Shown here: positions 7,131-17,509 of the stretch, piece after piece
How positions within the stretch are numbered: position 1 is the first letter of the stretch
Layout: every line of letters starts with the position of its first letter
NCBI GenBank assembly: GCA_002148405.1
Contig: MUGG01000103.1
Span: forward strand, 1-50,215
Reading direction: 5' to 3'
Length of the DNA: 50,215 nucleotides
Source: Alkalinema sp. CACIAM 70d
GTDB taxonomy: Bacteria; Cyanobacteriota; Cyanobacteriia; Leptolyngbyales; Leptolyngbyaceae
The notes under the pieces: model-generated
What the model saw: only the letters and a program-made list of their open reading frames with translations
Told to the model about the DNA's origin: nothing
Databases searched by the model: none
Program-made: the position numbers and the translations under genes

Positions 7131-10049
7131 CTAGGGTGCACCTAGATTAACTTGGAAAGTAGCAAAATCGATACCTAGACCTTGGCTAAAGTTGTTGTCT
7201 TCCACCGACTCTTCAATAAAGTTGGCGCTATCAATCTTCATCCCTACATAGACCGTCTGGGTTCCACCACCACTGTATTGTTTCCAGAAGGCATCTAAGG
7301 AATCAGGTAAGAAAATAGTATAGGTTTGAGGACCTGAGGTTCCAGGGCCAGAGGGGGTACTCCCTGGAAGATTCCCAAGCTCAGCCACGGCACTCGCTAG
7401 GATACTATCATCGCTATTGTTAATAATGTTGTCCTTGGATAGAACAAACTGGATATTGAACTTGTTGTTGCTAGTAATTGAGCGGCGACCCTGGTTTTGC
7501 ACAGTATAGTTGATGACTAAGCCATCATTGTCCCCCGGTACAAAGACCTTGGGGTTAGCTATGCTGAAGGACTGCCCTACCAGTTCAAATACCTGCACAT
7601 TGTTTGCCACAAAGCTCGAAGAATCTAAGAAGTTGCCTCGGTTACTGTTGTTCAGCTCACCTTCAGCCCCTTCAGCCAGATTGTTATCGGCATCGATAAC
7701 TGCACCAATGTAGTAGGTACCTGCATCTCGAGTCCAGAATTTCTTCGGATCAAGGTTCTGGCCATCCGGTAGAACTAAGTCTTCTGTAAGAGTAATGGTT
7801 CCAGTATTCGGATCTTGGCTTCCCGCTACTACTGGATCAACCCCATTAGTCACATTAACTGTCTTCAACAGGACAGTATTAACATTATTTGGATCGATCG
7901 TCGCAGTCCGGGACAAGTAGTATCTCACCTTGAAGCTACCTGTCTTCACCGTTCCGCCATTCTTGATAGTCAGGAACGATCGTACTGTCTTTTTCTCAGG
8001 CGTATTCGTATTCGTAACATCTGGCAGATCCGTTGAGAAGATCGTATTGTCCGTTGGAGCCGTTGTTGCCGTTGTCTCTGCCAACCTGAAATTGGTACCA
8101 AATACATCAATGGTTCTGGGTACCCCTTCAATATTCAACGTGTAGGGCAACAATCCATTGGAGATACCACCTGCATTGACCTTGAGATAGTAAGTTCCTG
8201 TATCTAAGGTAATCGTGCCGCCTTCAGTGGGATAGGGAACAGATGTGGTTGTGAAATTCCCATTGGCATCCGCTTTAAACAGTTCTAACGAAACAGATGT
8301 ATTTCCATCCGACGCTTTGAAGTCTGTGGACTGGAGAACCTTGAACTTGTACCAGTCAGTCTTGTTATTGCGATTGCTGACGGTGTCAGTATAGGTTCCC
8401 TTGTTGTTCAGAACGCCAATATCGAAAGCCTCAACAGAACTGGAGCCACCGATCGTCTGGAACTGACTAGCCAATTGAACCACCCCAAATTGTGGCTCTT
8501 TGTAATCCCCATAGTTTAGACTCGGTAACTGCCATGCAGAACCGGTAGAACTGGACAGTAATTTACTTTCAACAATGGTAAGTCCATCCATCTTCCAAAC
8601 GTAGACATCCCCCCCCTGTCCTCGCCACAGGATCTGAGAGGTTGTATTGTTGAAGCCATCAAAATCATGAACGCCTAGTACCTCGTAAGCAGCTCCGACA
8701 ACAGGGGTATTACCATTGGCGAAAGACAATTGGAGTGCCGCCTTGTATGCCAAGCCGTTATTGCCTCCTCCCATTAGCCAACCATAGGTGCCCCCTTGTC
8801 CATTATCAGTATTACGCCACAGAAAATCAGCAATTCCATCGCCATTCAAATCTTTAACGGCAACTACCTTGTAGGCTGATGGCACGGAATAGGCCACACT
8901 ATCTACTAAGGTTGTTCCATTCATCTTCCAGATGGCTAGTTGATTGCGTTGGTCACTGCGCCAAACAATATCAGCCTGCCCATCTCCGGAAACATCGACA
9001 AATCCAATGATTTTATAATCCAAAGGTGGTTGGATTGGCAAAACAGTTGCTGAAAGAATAGCGGTACTGCTCAGAGTCCAGAGAGCTACCTGATTGGAAA
9101 AACGATTCTTCCAAAGGACATCGGCTCCAAATTGTCCATCAACGTTATTGACTCCCACCACATCCCAACCAGAAGAGGTCGGCAATGTAAAACCTAGCGC
9201 TCGGTTGAGAATTGTTCCACCGCTAATAGTTGGAACTCCAGTTTGGGGATCTTTTCCCATCAGCCACATGGCAATGTCGCCTGAAGCCAAGTTCCGCCAT
9301 AGAATGTCAGCTGTTCCATTGCCATCTAGATCTTTCAGTGACTGAACATTCCACTCTTGGCCAACTTTAATGATATTTCCAAGACTATCTCGAATTGCGG
9401 CTGATCCTGGGGCGTAGGTCATACCATCATTAGTCCACCAAATAGCAACCGTACCGTATTCGCTGGAGCTAGGATTACGGTTCTGCCAGAAAAAGTCATT
9501 ATTGCCATCCCCATCAAAATCGCCAGTTCCTACAAGCACATAGTCACCGCTAATGGTCTGGGATGATGTTCCTACAATTGTTGTGTCCTGAATTTTCCAG
9601 GGAGCAAACACATTAGCACTTGAATTTCGCCATAGAATACTACCGGAGGACTCTGAGCTACTGGTAACCACGGATAAGTTGTAATCAGCAGTAGGTGCAC
9701 TTGGATCAAGGTCAACTTTGAGGTAATAAGTTCCGGCAACCGCCGCTGCATCGTTCAGAACGATGACATCACTCAGCCGACCTTGGTTATTAGTGGGTAG
9801 ATTCTGGACTAAATCACTCTCAGTGGCTACAGCACTATCGGTACGACGATAGAGTGACAGCTTGGCATCCCCAGTCAACCCGTTCAGAACAATTTTTAGG
9901 TTACTGCCGCTCGATAACGAAAAGCGGTAGTAATCTGCTAGATCTCCCCCAACAGTCGTACTCAGAGAACCTGTAAGGGGTGACGATCCTGCCGTAGTCG
10001 TAATATTAGTAGCAGTTGCGAAAGAATTGTTGTTCAGGTTAGCAGGCAT
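7131..10049 (-). CDS. Large FG-GAP/PPC/CARDB repeat protein, probably secreted
   Basis: The protein has 972 residues and four visible parts. A PPC-like (pre-peptidase C-terminal) beta domain spans about 18-130. Six FG-GAP/VCBS-like repeats span about 135-505, each carrying a calcium-loop core such as DFDGDGNNDFFWQN, DLDGNGTADILWRN, DVSGDGQADIVWRS or DLNGDGIADFLWRN. A second PPC-like domain spans about 525-640. Two CARDB-like adhesion domains follow (650-800 and 825-972; YYLSRTATIDPNN and NIQFVLSKDNIINNSDDS). There is no N-terminal signal peptide: the protein starts MPANLNNNSFATATN, as in many cyanobacterial proteins that leave by type I secretion. No catalytic domain is visible. A role in the extracellular matrix or adhesion is inferred from the domains. 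Confidence 0.85.
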   Translation of the reverse strand: MPANLNNNSFATATNITTTAGSSPLTGSLSTTVGGDLADYYRFSLSSGSNLKIVLNGLTGDAKLSLYRRTDSAVATESDLVQNLPTNNQGRLSDVIVLNDAAAVAGTYYLKVDLDPSAPTADYNLSVVTSSSESSGSILWRNSSANVFAPWKIQDTTIVGTSSQTISGDYVLVGTGDFDGDGNNDFFWQNRNPSSSEYGTVAIWWTNDGMTYAPGSAAIRDSLGNIIKVGQEWNVQSLKDLDGNGTADILWRNLASGDIAMWLMGKDPQTGVPTISGGTILNRALGFTLPTSSGWDVVGVNNVDGQFGADVLWKNRFSNQVALWTLSSTAILSATVLPIQPPLDYKIIGFVDVSGDGQADIVWRSDQRNQLAIWKMNGTTLVDSVAYSVPSAYKVVAVKDLNGDGIADFLWRNTDNGQGGTYGWLMGGGNNGLAYKAALQLSFANGNTPVVGAAYEVLGVHDFDGFNNTTSQILWRGQGGDVYVWKMDGLTIVESKLLSSSTGSAWQLPSLNYGDYKEPQFGVVQLASQFQTIGGSSSVEAFDIGVLNNKGTYTDTVSNRNNKTDWYKFKVLQSTDFKASDGNTSVSLELFKADANGNFTTTSVPYPTEGGTITLDTGTYYLKVNAGGISNGLLPYTLNIEGVPRTIDVFGTNFRLAETTATTAPTDNTIFSTDLPDVTNTNTPEKKTVRSFLTIKNGGTVKTGSFKVRYYLSRTATIDPNNVNTVLLKTVNVTNGVDPVVAGSQDPNTGTITLTEDLVLPDGQNLDPKKFWTRDAGTYYIGAVIDADNNLAEGAEGELNNSNRGNFLDSSSFVANNVQVFELVGQSFSIANPKVFVPGDNDGLVINYTVQNQGRRSITSNNKFNIQFVLSKDNIINNSDDSILASAVAELGNLPGSTPSGPGTSGPQTYTIFLPDSLDAFWKQYSGGGTQTVYVGMKIDSANFIEESVEDNNFSQGLGIDFATFQVNLGAP

Positions 10050-10577
10050 AGCTGTGGCCTTGTAAGATGGCAGATGGTTCGACGGATTCCCAAGGCTTAG
10101 TGTGCCCTAGAAAGCAAGATTTATTTCAGAGCAGATGGCGAATATTCCCAGACAAAGGCGAGAATCTGACCTAGTCGTTCGTCAGCTTAAAGTTAACGGA
10201 TGAATGAATTGGGAAGATTATTTCTTGAGGGACAAAATCCCACCAAAAAATTCTTGACAAACTATTAAGTCATGTACACTAGGTCATGTACACATATTTA
10301 GAAGAACTTTGCTCGTTATTGTAATAGCAGTAAATTGTCCGATTAATCAGCGTTAACTCGGAAGTTTATTTGTAGATATCTTGAAGTTTATTTGTAGATA
10401 TCTTGAAGTTGGAATACAGCGATCGAGGTTCCTACTGACCTCATTGCTGTAACTTGCTACCACTGTCTCCAACGTCTATTTCTAACTCCTGCCTGCACAC
10501 TGAGTCAGTTAAACACTAATAGCAATGGAGTGAGCTGCGATGCCATTTCCAGGCAGCCCCCTCCTGAAGCTGACTCC
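10050..10577. other. Non-coding spacer with direct repeats and a weak plus-strand promoter-like motif
   Basis: I see no gene here. GTCATGTACAC occurs twice with a period of 14 (10269 and 10283). A TTGACA (10254) followed 15 bp later by TACACT resembles a plus-strand promoter with a short spacer, but no plus-strand gene follows. A 22-bp tandem repeat lies at 10361-10404. The first 200 bases presumably hold the promoter and leader of the 972-residue protein gene. Confidence 0.5.
10361..10404. repeat. 22-bp perfect tandem duplication
   Basis: Two identical 22-bp units, GAAGTTTATTTGTAGATATC plus TT, are followed by a partial third (GAAGTT). It lies in the spacer upstream of the 972-residue protein gene and has no coding content. 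Confidence 0.85.
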
Positions 10578-11231
10578 CTAAAACTCAATTCCTGGCTGTG
10601 CTTTGACACCTTGTTCCCTAAAGGGATGCTTCACCAAAGTCATCTCTGTCACAAGATCTGCTACATCAATCAGCTCTTTGGGCGCACCCCGCCCCGTCAA
10701 AATGACATGTTTATCCTGAGATTTGTGCTGTAACCCTTGCAGAACTTGCGTACTACTCACATAGCCAAGTTTGAGGGCAATATTAATTTCATCCAGTAAG
10801 ACAAGCTGATAATCCGGATGACCAATTAATTCCTGGGCTTTTTGCCATGCAGCTTGAGCCATTTGAATATCCCGATCGCGGTTTTGGGTTTCCCAGGTAA
10901 ACCCTTCCCCCATGGCATGGAACTCTAGCTGATCACCCCAAGGAGCAAAGGCAGCTTTTTCTGCGGGTTCCCAAGCACCTTTAATAAATTGGACGATCGC
11001 CACTTTATATCCGTGGCCTAGCGATCGTAACACCATCCCCAAGGCTGCCGTCGTTTTTCCTTTACCGTTGCCTGTATGGACAATGACCAGCCCCTTTTCC
11101 TGCGTCTTCTCCGCTAGCCGCTTTTCTTGAACTTCTTTACGGCGTTGCATTTTGCGCTGGTATTGTTCCTCCGTCAATTGCAAATCCGCTGCGGTTTGTT
11201 CTAGGTTCTGGGGCAAATCAGATGAATGCAT
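10578..11231 (-). CDS. cobO: Cob(I)yrinic acid a,c-diamide adenosyltransferase
   Basis: CobO/BtuR transfers the adenosyl group of ATP to the cobalt of cob(I)yrinic acid a,c-diamide or related corrinoids. The P-loop GNGKGKTTAALG (about 55-66), the motif VAIVQFIKGAW and VLLDEINIALKLGY (a Walker B-like segment) are the diagnostic features of the family. The length of 217 residues is typical. The N-terminal 45 residues are charged and Gln/Glu/Lys-rich, as in other cyanobacterial and proteobacterial CobO proteins. The gene is followed by nothing on its strand for 500 bp. It complements the cobJ and cobD genes elsewhere in the window. Confidence 0.95.
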   Translation of the reverse strand: MHSSDLPQNLEQTAADLQLTEEQYQRKMQRRKEVQEKRLAEKTQEKGLVIVHTGNGKGKTTAALGMVLRSLGHGYKVAIVQFIKGAWEPAEKAAFAPWGDQLEFHAMGEGFTWETQNRDRDIQMAQAAWQKAQELIGHPDYQLVLLDEINIALKLGYVSSTQVLQGLQHKSQDKHVILTGRGAPKELIDVADLVTEMTLVKHPFREQGVKAQPGIEF

Positions 11232-11333
11232 TTCGTTTTTCTCATCAAATAAAGGAACATAAGAACGCTAAAAGCCTTGTTCCGGTGGCTTGAGGGATAA
11301 TTGTAAGGGGACAAGTGCCATGATTTTTCCCAT

Positions 11334-11363
11334 AAAAAAAGGACACCTCGTATTGAAGTATCC
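11334..11363 (-). terminator. Rho-independent terminator of petH
   Basis: On the minus strand GGATAC, an 11-nt loop and GTGTCC (one G-T pair) are followed by seven T residues. It lies 67 bp after the petH stop codon, between petH and cobO. Confidence 0.75.
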
Positions 11364-11429
11364 CTTAATCTGAACAATGAGACTAGTCTTAAGTTCCAAC
11401 TTGATCTGCAAGACTAGACTGCATCTGGA

Positions 11430-13072
<1,643 letters not shown>

Positions 13073-14074
13073 ATGACTAAGCCAGACCGTGTGGTACTCA
13101 TCGGCGTTGCTGGAGATTCCGGCTGCGGTAAGTCCACGTTTTTGCGCCGCATCACCGATCTGTTCGGGGAAGATTTTGTAACGGTGATCTGTCTCGACGA
13201 CTACCACAGTCTGGATCGTAAGCAGCGCAAAGAAACTGGGATTACCGCTTTGGATCCCCGTGCGAATAATTTTGATCTGATGTATGAGCAGATCAAAACG
13301 CTGAAAAGCGGCAAGAGCATCATGAAGCCAATCTACAACCATGAGACTGGCGAAATTGATCCGCCCGAAAATATTGATCCGAACCACATCATTGTGGTGG
13401 AAGGGTTACACCCGTTGTTTGACGAGCGTGTAAGAGGCTTGTTGGACTTCAGCGTTTACCTTGATATTGACGATGAAGTCAAAATTGCTTGGAAGATTCA
13501 GCGCGACATGGCTGAGCGTGGTCACAGCTACGACGATGTGCTGCAAGCCATTAATGCTCGGAAACCTGATTTTGAAGCTTACATCGATCCACAAAAGCAA
13601 TACGCTGATGTGGTGATCCGGGTACTGCCGACTAACTTGATCAAAGATGACAAGGATCGGAAGGTTCTGCGGGTTCAAATGATTCAACGGGATGGGGTGG
13701 CAGGATTTGAGCCAACTTACCTGTTTGATGAAGGATCTACGATCGATTGGATTCCCTGCGGTCGTAAGCTTACCTGTTCTTATCCCGGCATCAAGATGCA
13801 CTATGGGCCTGATGTCTACTATGGCAACAGCGTATCGGTGCTCGAAGTCGATGGCCAGTTCGACAAACTGGACGAAGTAATCTACATCGAGAAGCACCTG
13901 AGCAATACTTCTGCGAAGCATCCCGGCGAAGTCACCGAGTTGTTGTTACAGCACCGTGAATATCCTGGTTCCAACAATGGAACAGGTTTATTCCAAGTGT
14001 TGACGGGTGTGAAGATGCGCGCCACCTATGAGCGGCTGATCCAGGAAGCTAGTAAAGTTGCAGCTAGCGTTTAA
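13073..14074 (+). CDS. prk: Phosphoribulokinase
   Basis: PRK makes ribulose 1,5-bisphosphate from ribulose 5-phosphate and ATP in the Calvin cycle. The P-loop GVAGDSGCGKST (11-22) and the lid/base segments EGLHPLFDERVR and YGNSVSVLE are diagnostic. Two cysteine pairs known for redox control are visible: Cys18 in the P-loop with Cys40 in VICLDDYH, and Cys229 with Cys235 in WIPCGRKLTC. The enzyme should therefore be inactivated in the dark by thioredoxin-linked oxidation and by binding CP12 and GAPDH. The ATG is preceded by GAGGAAAC. It is monocistronic, and a strong inverted repeat follows 40 bp after the stop. Confidence 0.97.
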   Translation: MTKPDRVVLIGVAGDSGCGKSTFLRRITDLFGEDFVTVICLDDYHSLDRKQRKETGITALDPRANNFDLMYEQIKTLKSGKSIMKPIYNHETGEIDPPENIDPNHIIVVEGLHPLFDERVRGLLDFSVYLDIDDEVKIAWKIQRDMAERGHSYDDVLQAINARKPDFEAYIDPQKQYADVVIRVLPTNLIKDDKDRKVLRVQMIQRDGVAGFEPTYLFDEGSTIDWIPCGRKLTCSYPGIKMHYGPDVYYGNSVSVLEVDGQFDKLDEVIYIEKHLSNTSAKHPGEVTELLLQHREYPGSNNGTGLFQVLTGVKMRATYERLIQEASKVAASV

Positions 14075-14115
14075 TAGGCTGATTTAAGAGACTGAATTGC
14101 AGTCATGATCAGAGT

Positions 14116-14159
14116 AAGGCTGAAGTGGACAGGGTCTTTTCCCATCTACTTCAGCCTTT
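14116..14159 (+). terminator. Hairpin after prk
   Basis: An 11-bp perfect inverted repeat, AAGGCTGAAGT and ACTTCAGCCTT, with a 22-nt loop lies 42 bp after prk. The downstream sequence is only weakly T-rich (TTGATATTT), so termination is likely but not certain. Confidence 0.6.
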
Positions 14160-14374
14160 GATATTTGAAACCTCGGGCAGTTCGGATATCCCTTGATGAG
14201 CATCTCTCATAGCCATTGATTTAATTGGATGATTAATGCAATAAGATCTGCTACGCAGTCACGATCGCAGGAGCGTACCGCTTTATCTTTATAATGTTTG
14301 ATTAAACTGCATTTGAGAATTTGCTCTCATAATCGTTGTTTTTAGCTCAGTCGCATTTTAAGAAGGAAGGGGCG

Positions 14375-15127
14375 ATGGCGACCAATCGTAGAACTAGATC
14401 TGCCAGTACCAGCCGCAGCAAAACAGCCAGTACCTCTGCGGCAAAAGCCGATTCATCTTCTACGGATACATCGGAAGCACCTACCCCAGAACAACCTACT
14501 GCTGAGAATGTGGCAACTGAAACACCCGAAGAGCCCATTGCAGTCGATTCACCCGTAGCGCAGTCTGTTGATTTTGCTGACCCTGAAGCGAGTGCTGCTT
14601 CTGTTGAAGAACCTCAACAGGTAGACAACCATCAGACATCAGCAGAATCCCAAGAACCCCAAGCTGTTACCCAGGCATCCCAAGGAGAAAAGGCGATGAG
14701 TCAAGAGGAAACCGTCCAAATTACGCCCCAACCTGTCCAGGAAGGAGCAGCGATCGTTACTGGCGCGTCCACATCCTACATGGATCGTCCTGTTATGCCG
14801 AGTGAACTTGAAGTGGCAGGCACGATTCAGTCCGCAGGAATCCGTCCGATCGCAGCCAGCAACTTAGCTGTTTTTGGCACAATTCTGAACGATCGTCCAA
14901 TCATGGCCTCCGGCCTCAAGGTTGCGGAACTTCTTCCTGGGAATAGTCCGATCTTTTATGACGAAGTGAAGTACCTCTCTGGCGAGGCAGGACTACCTGG
15001 AAATCGCCCCATTTTGGCTAGCCCTCCTGCCCTTCTCTCGGCTGCCATGCTGATGAATAATCGACCTATCTTTTCCAATGAAACTGTTGATCCGGAACCA
15101 TCTGTTCTGATGGGTTACTTAGACTAA
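14375..15127 (+). CDS. Cyanobacterial protein with RPI-type repeats
   Basis: The protein has 250 residues from the ATG at 14375, which has AGGAAGG upstream; an in-frame TTG at 14336 is much less likely. Residues 1-130 are a low-complexity Ser/Thr/Ala/Glu/Pro-rich tail that begins basic (MATNRRTRSASTSRS). Residues 136-250 contain about six degenerate units of 17-20 residues, marked by RPVMPS (138), RPIAAS (157), RPIMAS (174), SPIFYD (191), RPILAS (211) and RPIFSN (230). I have the impression that such RPI(A/M)AS repeats occur in other cyanobacterial hypothetical proteins, but I know of no assigned function. There is no signal peptide or membrane segment. A strong hairpin follows directly after the stop. 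Confidence 0.8.
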   Translation: MATNRRTRSASTSRSKTASTSAAKADSSSTDTSEAPTPEQPTAENVATETPEEPIAVDSPVAQSVDFADPEASAASVEEPQQVDNHQTSAESQEPQAVTQASQGEKAMSQEETVQITPQPVQEGAAIVTGASTSYMDRPVMPSELEVAGTIQSAGIRPIAASNLAVFGTILNDRPIMASGLKVAELLPGNSPIFYDEVKYLSGEAGLPGNRPILASPPALLSAAMLMNNRPIFSNETVDPEPSVLMGYLD

Positions 15128-15130
15128 AGC

Positions 15131-15172
15131 AAATAAGCGTTGCGCCAGAGATCTTTAGCGCAACGCTTATTT
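15131..15172 (+). terminator. Long perfect inverted repeat after the RPI-repeat gene
   Basis: AAATAAGCGTTGCGC and GCGCAACGCTTATTT form a perfect 15-bp stem with a 12-nt loop, starting 4 bp after the stop codon. The flanking A and T tracts are part of the stem. It probably ends the transcript together with the second hairpin 18 bp downstream. Confidence 0.7.
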
Positions 15173-15189
15173 GAAGAGAATTTTTCATG

Positions 15190-15220
15190 GAGCCTCTAAC
15201 TTCACAAGTTAGGGGCTTTT
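15190..15220 (+). terminator. Rho-independent terminator
   Basis: The hairpin AGCCTCTAACTT, loop CAC, AAGTTAGGGGCT is followed by TTT. The stem has one G-T pair. It is the second hairpin in tandem after the RPI-repeat gene. Confidence 0.75.
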
Positions 15221-15234
15221 CAGTTAGATCGTTG

Positions 15235-15288
15235 TATTCCTGAGGTAAAAAGTATTCCTGAGGTAAAAAGTATTCCTGAGGTAAAAAA
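15235..15288. repeat. 18-bp tandem repeat, three copies
   Basis: Three 18-bp units TATTCCTGAGGTAAAAAG (15235, 15253, 15271; the last differs at its final base) lie between the terminator of the plus-strand RPI gene and the stop codon of the minus-strand DUF805 gene. Confidence 0.9.
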
Positions 15289-15289
15289 T

Positions 15290-15643
15290 TTAGGCCTCAT
15301 CATACTGATTTTGCCCAGGTTGTGTTTCAGAGACCATGAAAAAGAGCAATACCAATACTCCAAGAATTGGAATCAATCCAACTAATAACCACCATCCGCT
15401 CCTTCCAGTGTCGTGTAATCTTCTAACGGAAACCGCGAGACTTGGCACAAACACAGCAAGAGAGTAAAGTCCCCCCAACAAACCAAGGCCCGAGTCTTTC
15501 ATCACTAATCCCAGCATTCCATCAATAAACCCAAGAACCAAGGCAATGAGGAAATTAAATAGGGTGAAGTACCAGTACTCTTTACGCCGTGCCCGTCCTG
15601 TAAAGATCGCATACTTCTTTAAAACAGCTAAATACCAATCCAT
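15290..15643 (-). CDS. DUF805 membrane protein
   Basis: The protein has 117 residues from the ATG at 15643, which has GGGAG at good spacing upstream on the minus strand; the upstream in-frame start at 15658 is less typical. MDWYLAVLKKY and TGRARRKEYWYFTLFN form the usual DUF805 N terminus. Hydrophobic segments lie at about 25-45, 52-75 and 85-107, with SVRRLHDTGRSGWW between the last two. That segment is the hallmark of the family (YhaH/YhaI type). The family has no established function; it is an inner-membrane protein. The gene is monocistronic and convergent with the RPI-repeat gene. Confidence 0.9.
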   Translation of the reverse strand: MDWYLAVLKKYAIFTGRARRKEYWYFTLFNFLIALVLGFIDGMLGLVMKDSGLGLLGGLYSLAVFVPSLAVSVRRLHDTGRSGWWLLVGLIPILGVLVLLFFMVSETQPGQNQYDEA

Positions 15644-16046
15644 ACATATTTCTCCCACTACATTTTTAAACCAGTTTGACTAACCTAATACTCTGCCCTC
15701 TTAGATCTATGAAAGTCTGACAATCGGAAGAATCCTGAGATTAGTTCCTTCCGTCTTGGACTTTGATTCAATCAGCAGCCTCTTTGTAAATTTGAGGCTC
15801 CCGGTGAATTCTATCCATTAAGTTGGCATGCTACTGCTTACCTGAAAGTTGCGCGTAGAAATTTAACTTTATTTTTCAATTCCACCGTTTGCTCTATATA
15901 AGCTCTACATAAGTTAATGCCGCAGATCTAGAGTCAGGCATGGGTTGAACCTTGTCGGCATGACAAGCAGATATGCAAAAACTCAGACAAACAAAGCCAG
16001 AACGGTTTTAAATTTTAGCAAGAGGATTTACTAGTGTAGAGAGTAC
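15644..16046. other. Spacer without a recognised gene
   Basis: The first 15 bp hold the ribosome binding site of the DUF805 gene. The rest is AT-rich and presumably contains its promoter. A small hairpin CTTGTC-GGCAT-GACAAG near 15953-15969 has no T tract. I see no tRNA, repeat or reading frame of note. Confidence 0.5.
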
Positions 16047-16433
16047 TTATTGGTATTTCTGCAAATGCTGTTTGAGAAAGAGGAGGCTCAGGGTTTGCCC
16101 AAGGTCGATCGGCAGGAGCGTTATCCCTTCAATGCGAGACTGCACCCAGCCGTCACCCCAAGCCCATTCATGAAATCCATCAATCCCCTGGCTCAACAGT
16201 AAGCAGAGACGCTGATTTTCCACACACTGAACGGTATGGCGAACAGGTAACAATCCGCCTGCTAAGGAGAGAAAGGTAGCGTTCGGTTCTAAGGTGGGGG
16301 GAAGATCGATCGGGAATCGTTGAAACCGCAACCATTGCACAAGTTCACTGCTTTGGGTTAAACAGCGCTGGAGAACTTCGGCTGAGGCATTTACTTCAAT
16401 GCGTAATGTACTTTGTTGAAACGATCCGAACAT
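16047..16433 (-). CDS. SRPBCC-fold (START/Bet v1-like) small protein
   Basis: The protein has 128 residues. The pattern MFGSFQQSTLRIEVNASAEV with a following hydrophobic helix, central WAWGDGWVQSRIEGI strands and a long amphipathic C-terminal helix (GQTLSLLFLKQHLQKY) fits the SRPBCC ligand-binding fold found in polyketide cyclase/dehydrase-like proteins. No catalytic residues can be identified and the ligand is unknown. It is divergent from hslO, with 167 bp between the two starts. The assignment is by fold impression and is moderate. Confidence 0.65.
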   Translation of the reverse strand: MFGSFQQSTLRIEVNASAEVLQRCLTQSSELVQWLRFQRFPIDLPPTLEPNATFLSLAGGLLPVRHTVQCVENQRLCLLLSQGIDGFHEWAWGDGWVQSRIEGITLLPIDLGQTLSLLFLKQHLQKYQ

Positions 16434-16600
16434 GTTGGCCTAAACCTGCTCAAGCTTTCTGGATTGATTGTAATCGAGCAAGCTGAGTGGTTGGATATAC
16501 CACCCAGAGACTTCGGTTTCCCCGCTAGACCGGGTTTGTTCCCTTTCCGCCTTCCCCCTACAATGGAGAAAAGGATGTAACAAAAGGTAAAAGAAGACCC

Positions 16601-17509
16601 ATGGCCGACCAGCTAATTCGAGCAACGGCAGCAGATGGCGGAATTCGGGCGGTAGGCGTCATCACGACCGATCTCACCCAGGAAGCACGGGAACGCCACA
16701 AACTTTCCTACGTGGCCACTGCTGCCTTGGGGCGAGCCATGACGGGTGCATTATTGCTGGCTTCTAGTATGAAGAAAGCAGGCTCACGGGTTAATGTTCG
16801 GCTGAAGGGCGATGGGCTACTACGTAGTGTGACGGCGGATGCGGGGTTAGATGGCACTGTGAGAGGTTATGTTGCCGATCCAGAAGTGGAAATTGCCTTG
16901 AACGATCGCGGTGGCTTGAACGTGGGAGGTGCTGTGGGACGGAGCGGCTATGTCCACGTCATGCGAGATGAAGGCAGCGGCACGCCCTATACGAGTACCA
17001 CCGAATTGGTTTCTGGGGAAGTGGGCGAAGATCTGACTTACTACCTGGCCAACTCTGAGCAAACCCCTTCTTCGATGATTCTAGGGGAATTTATCAACGC
17101 CGATGGCGTGGTTGCAGCAGGTGGATTGTTGATTCAAATTTTGCCGAAAGCAGCCAATAACGATTTGCTGGTCACTATTTTGGAATCGCGGATTTCAGAA
17201 ATGCAGTCCTTTACCGCTATGCTGCGATCGGGCCAGCAATTACCCGATATCATGGCGGAAATTCTGGGAGATTTGGGTTTGGAAATCTTCCCAGAGGTGA
17301 AACCCGTACAATTTCGTTGTCCCTGTAGCCACAAACGAGTTCTGGGGGCGTTGAAGCTGTTGGGGCAGGATGAGTTACAAGACATGATTAACCAAAACGA
17401 AATTGCTGAAGCGACCTGTCATTTTTGCAATACCGTCTATTATGCTGACGTGGACGAGTTACAAAAACTGCTGGATGAGTTGCGATCGCGGGCAATTGAA
17501 GCGAGCTAA
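16601..17509 (+). CDS. hslO: Redox-regulated chaperone Hsp33
   Basis: Hsp33 is a holdase chaperone activated by oxidative unfolding. The N-terminal domain starts MADQLIRATAADGGIRAVGV and includes the NVRLKGDGLLRSVTADA segment. The C-terminal redox switch has four zinc-ligand cysteines, as CPC (FRCPCSHKRV) and CHFC (TCHFCNTVYY), followed by the helix DVDELQKLLDEL. The length of 302 is typical. A second purine-rich stretch (AAAAGGTAAAAGAAG) precedes the ATG. It is a single gene with no evident operon partners. Confidence 0.96.
   Translation: MADQLIRATAADGGIRAVGVITTDLTQEARERHKLSYVATAALGRAMTGALLLASSMKKAGSRVNVRLKGDGLLRSVTADAGLDGTVRGYVADPEVEIALNDRGGLNVGGAVGRSGYVHVMRDEGSGTPYTSTTELVSGEVGEDLTYYLANSEQTPSSMILGEFINADGVVAAGGLLIQILPKAANNDLLVTILESRISEMQSFTAMLRSGQQLPDIMAEILGDLGLEIFPEVKPVQFRCPCSHKRVLGALKLLGQDELQDMINQNEIAEATCHFCNTVYYADVDELQKLLDELRSRAIEAS

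Noticed and set aside
10254..10280. TTGACA-N15-TACACT as a plus-strand promoter
   Set aside because: The spacer is two bases short and no plus-strand gene or RNA follows; kept only as a remark in the spacer entry.
14336..14374. TTG start adding 13 residues to the RPI-repeat protein
   Set aside because: AGGAAGG is placed for the ATG at 14375, and the added part looks like leader sequence.
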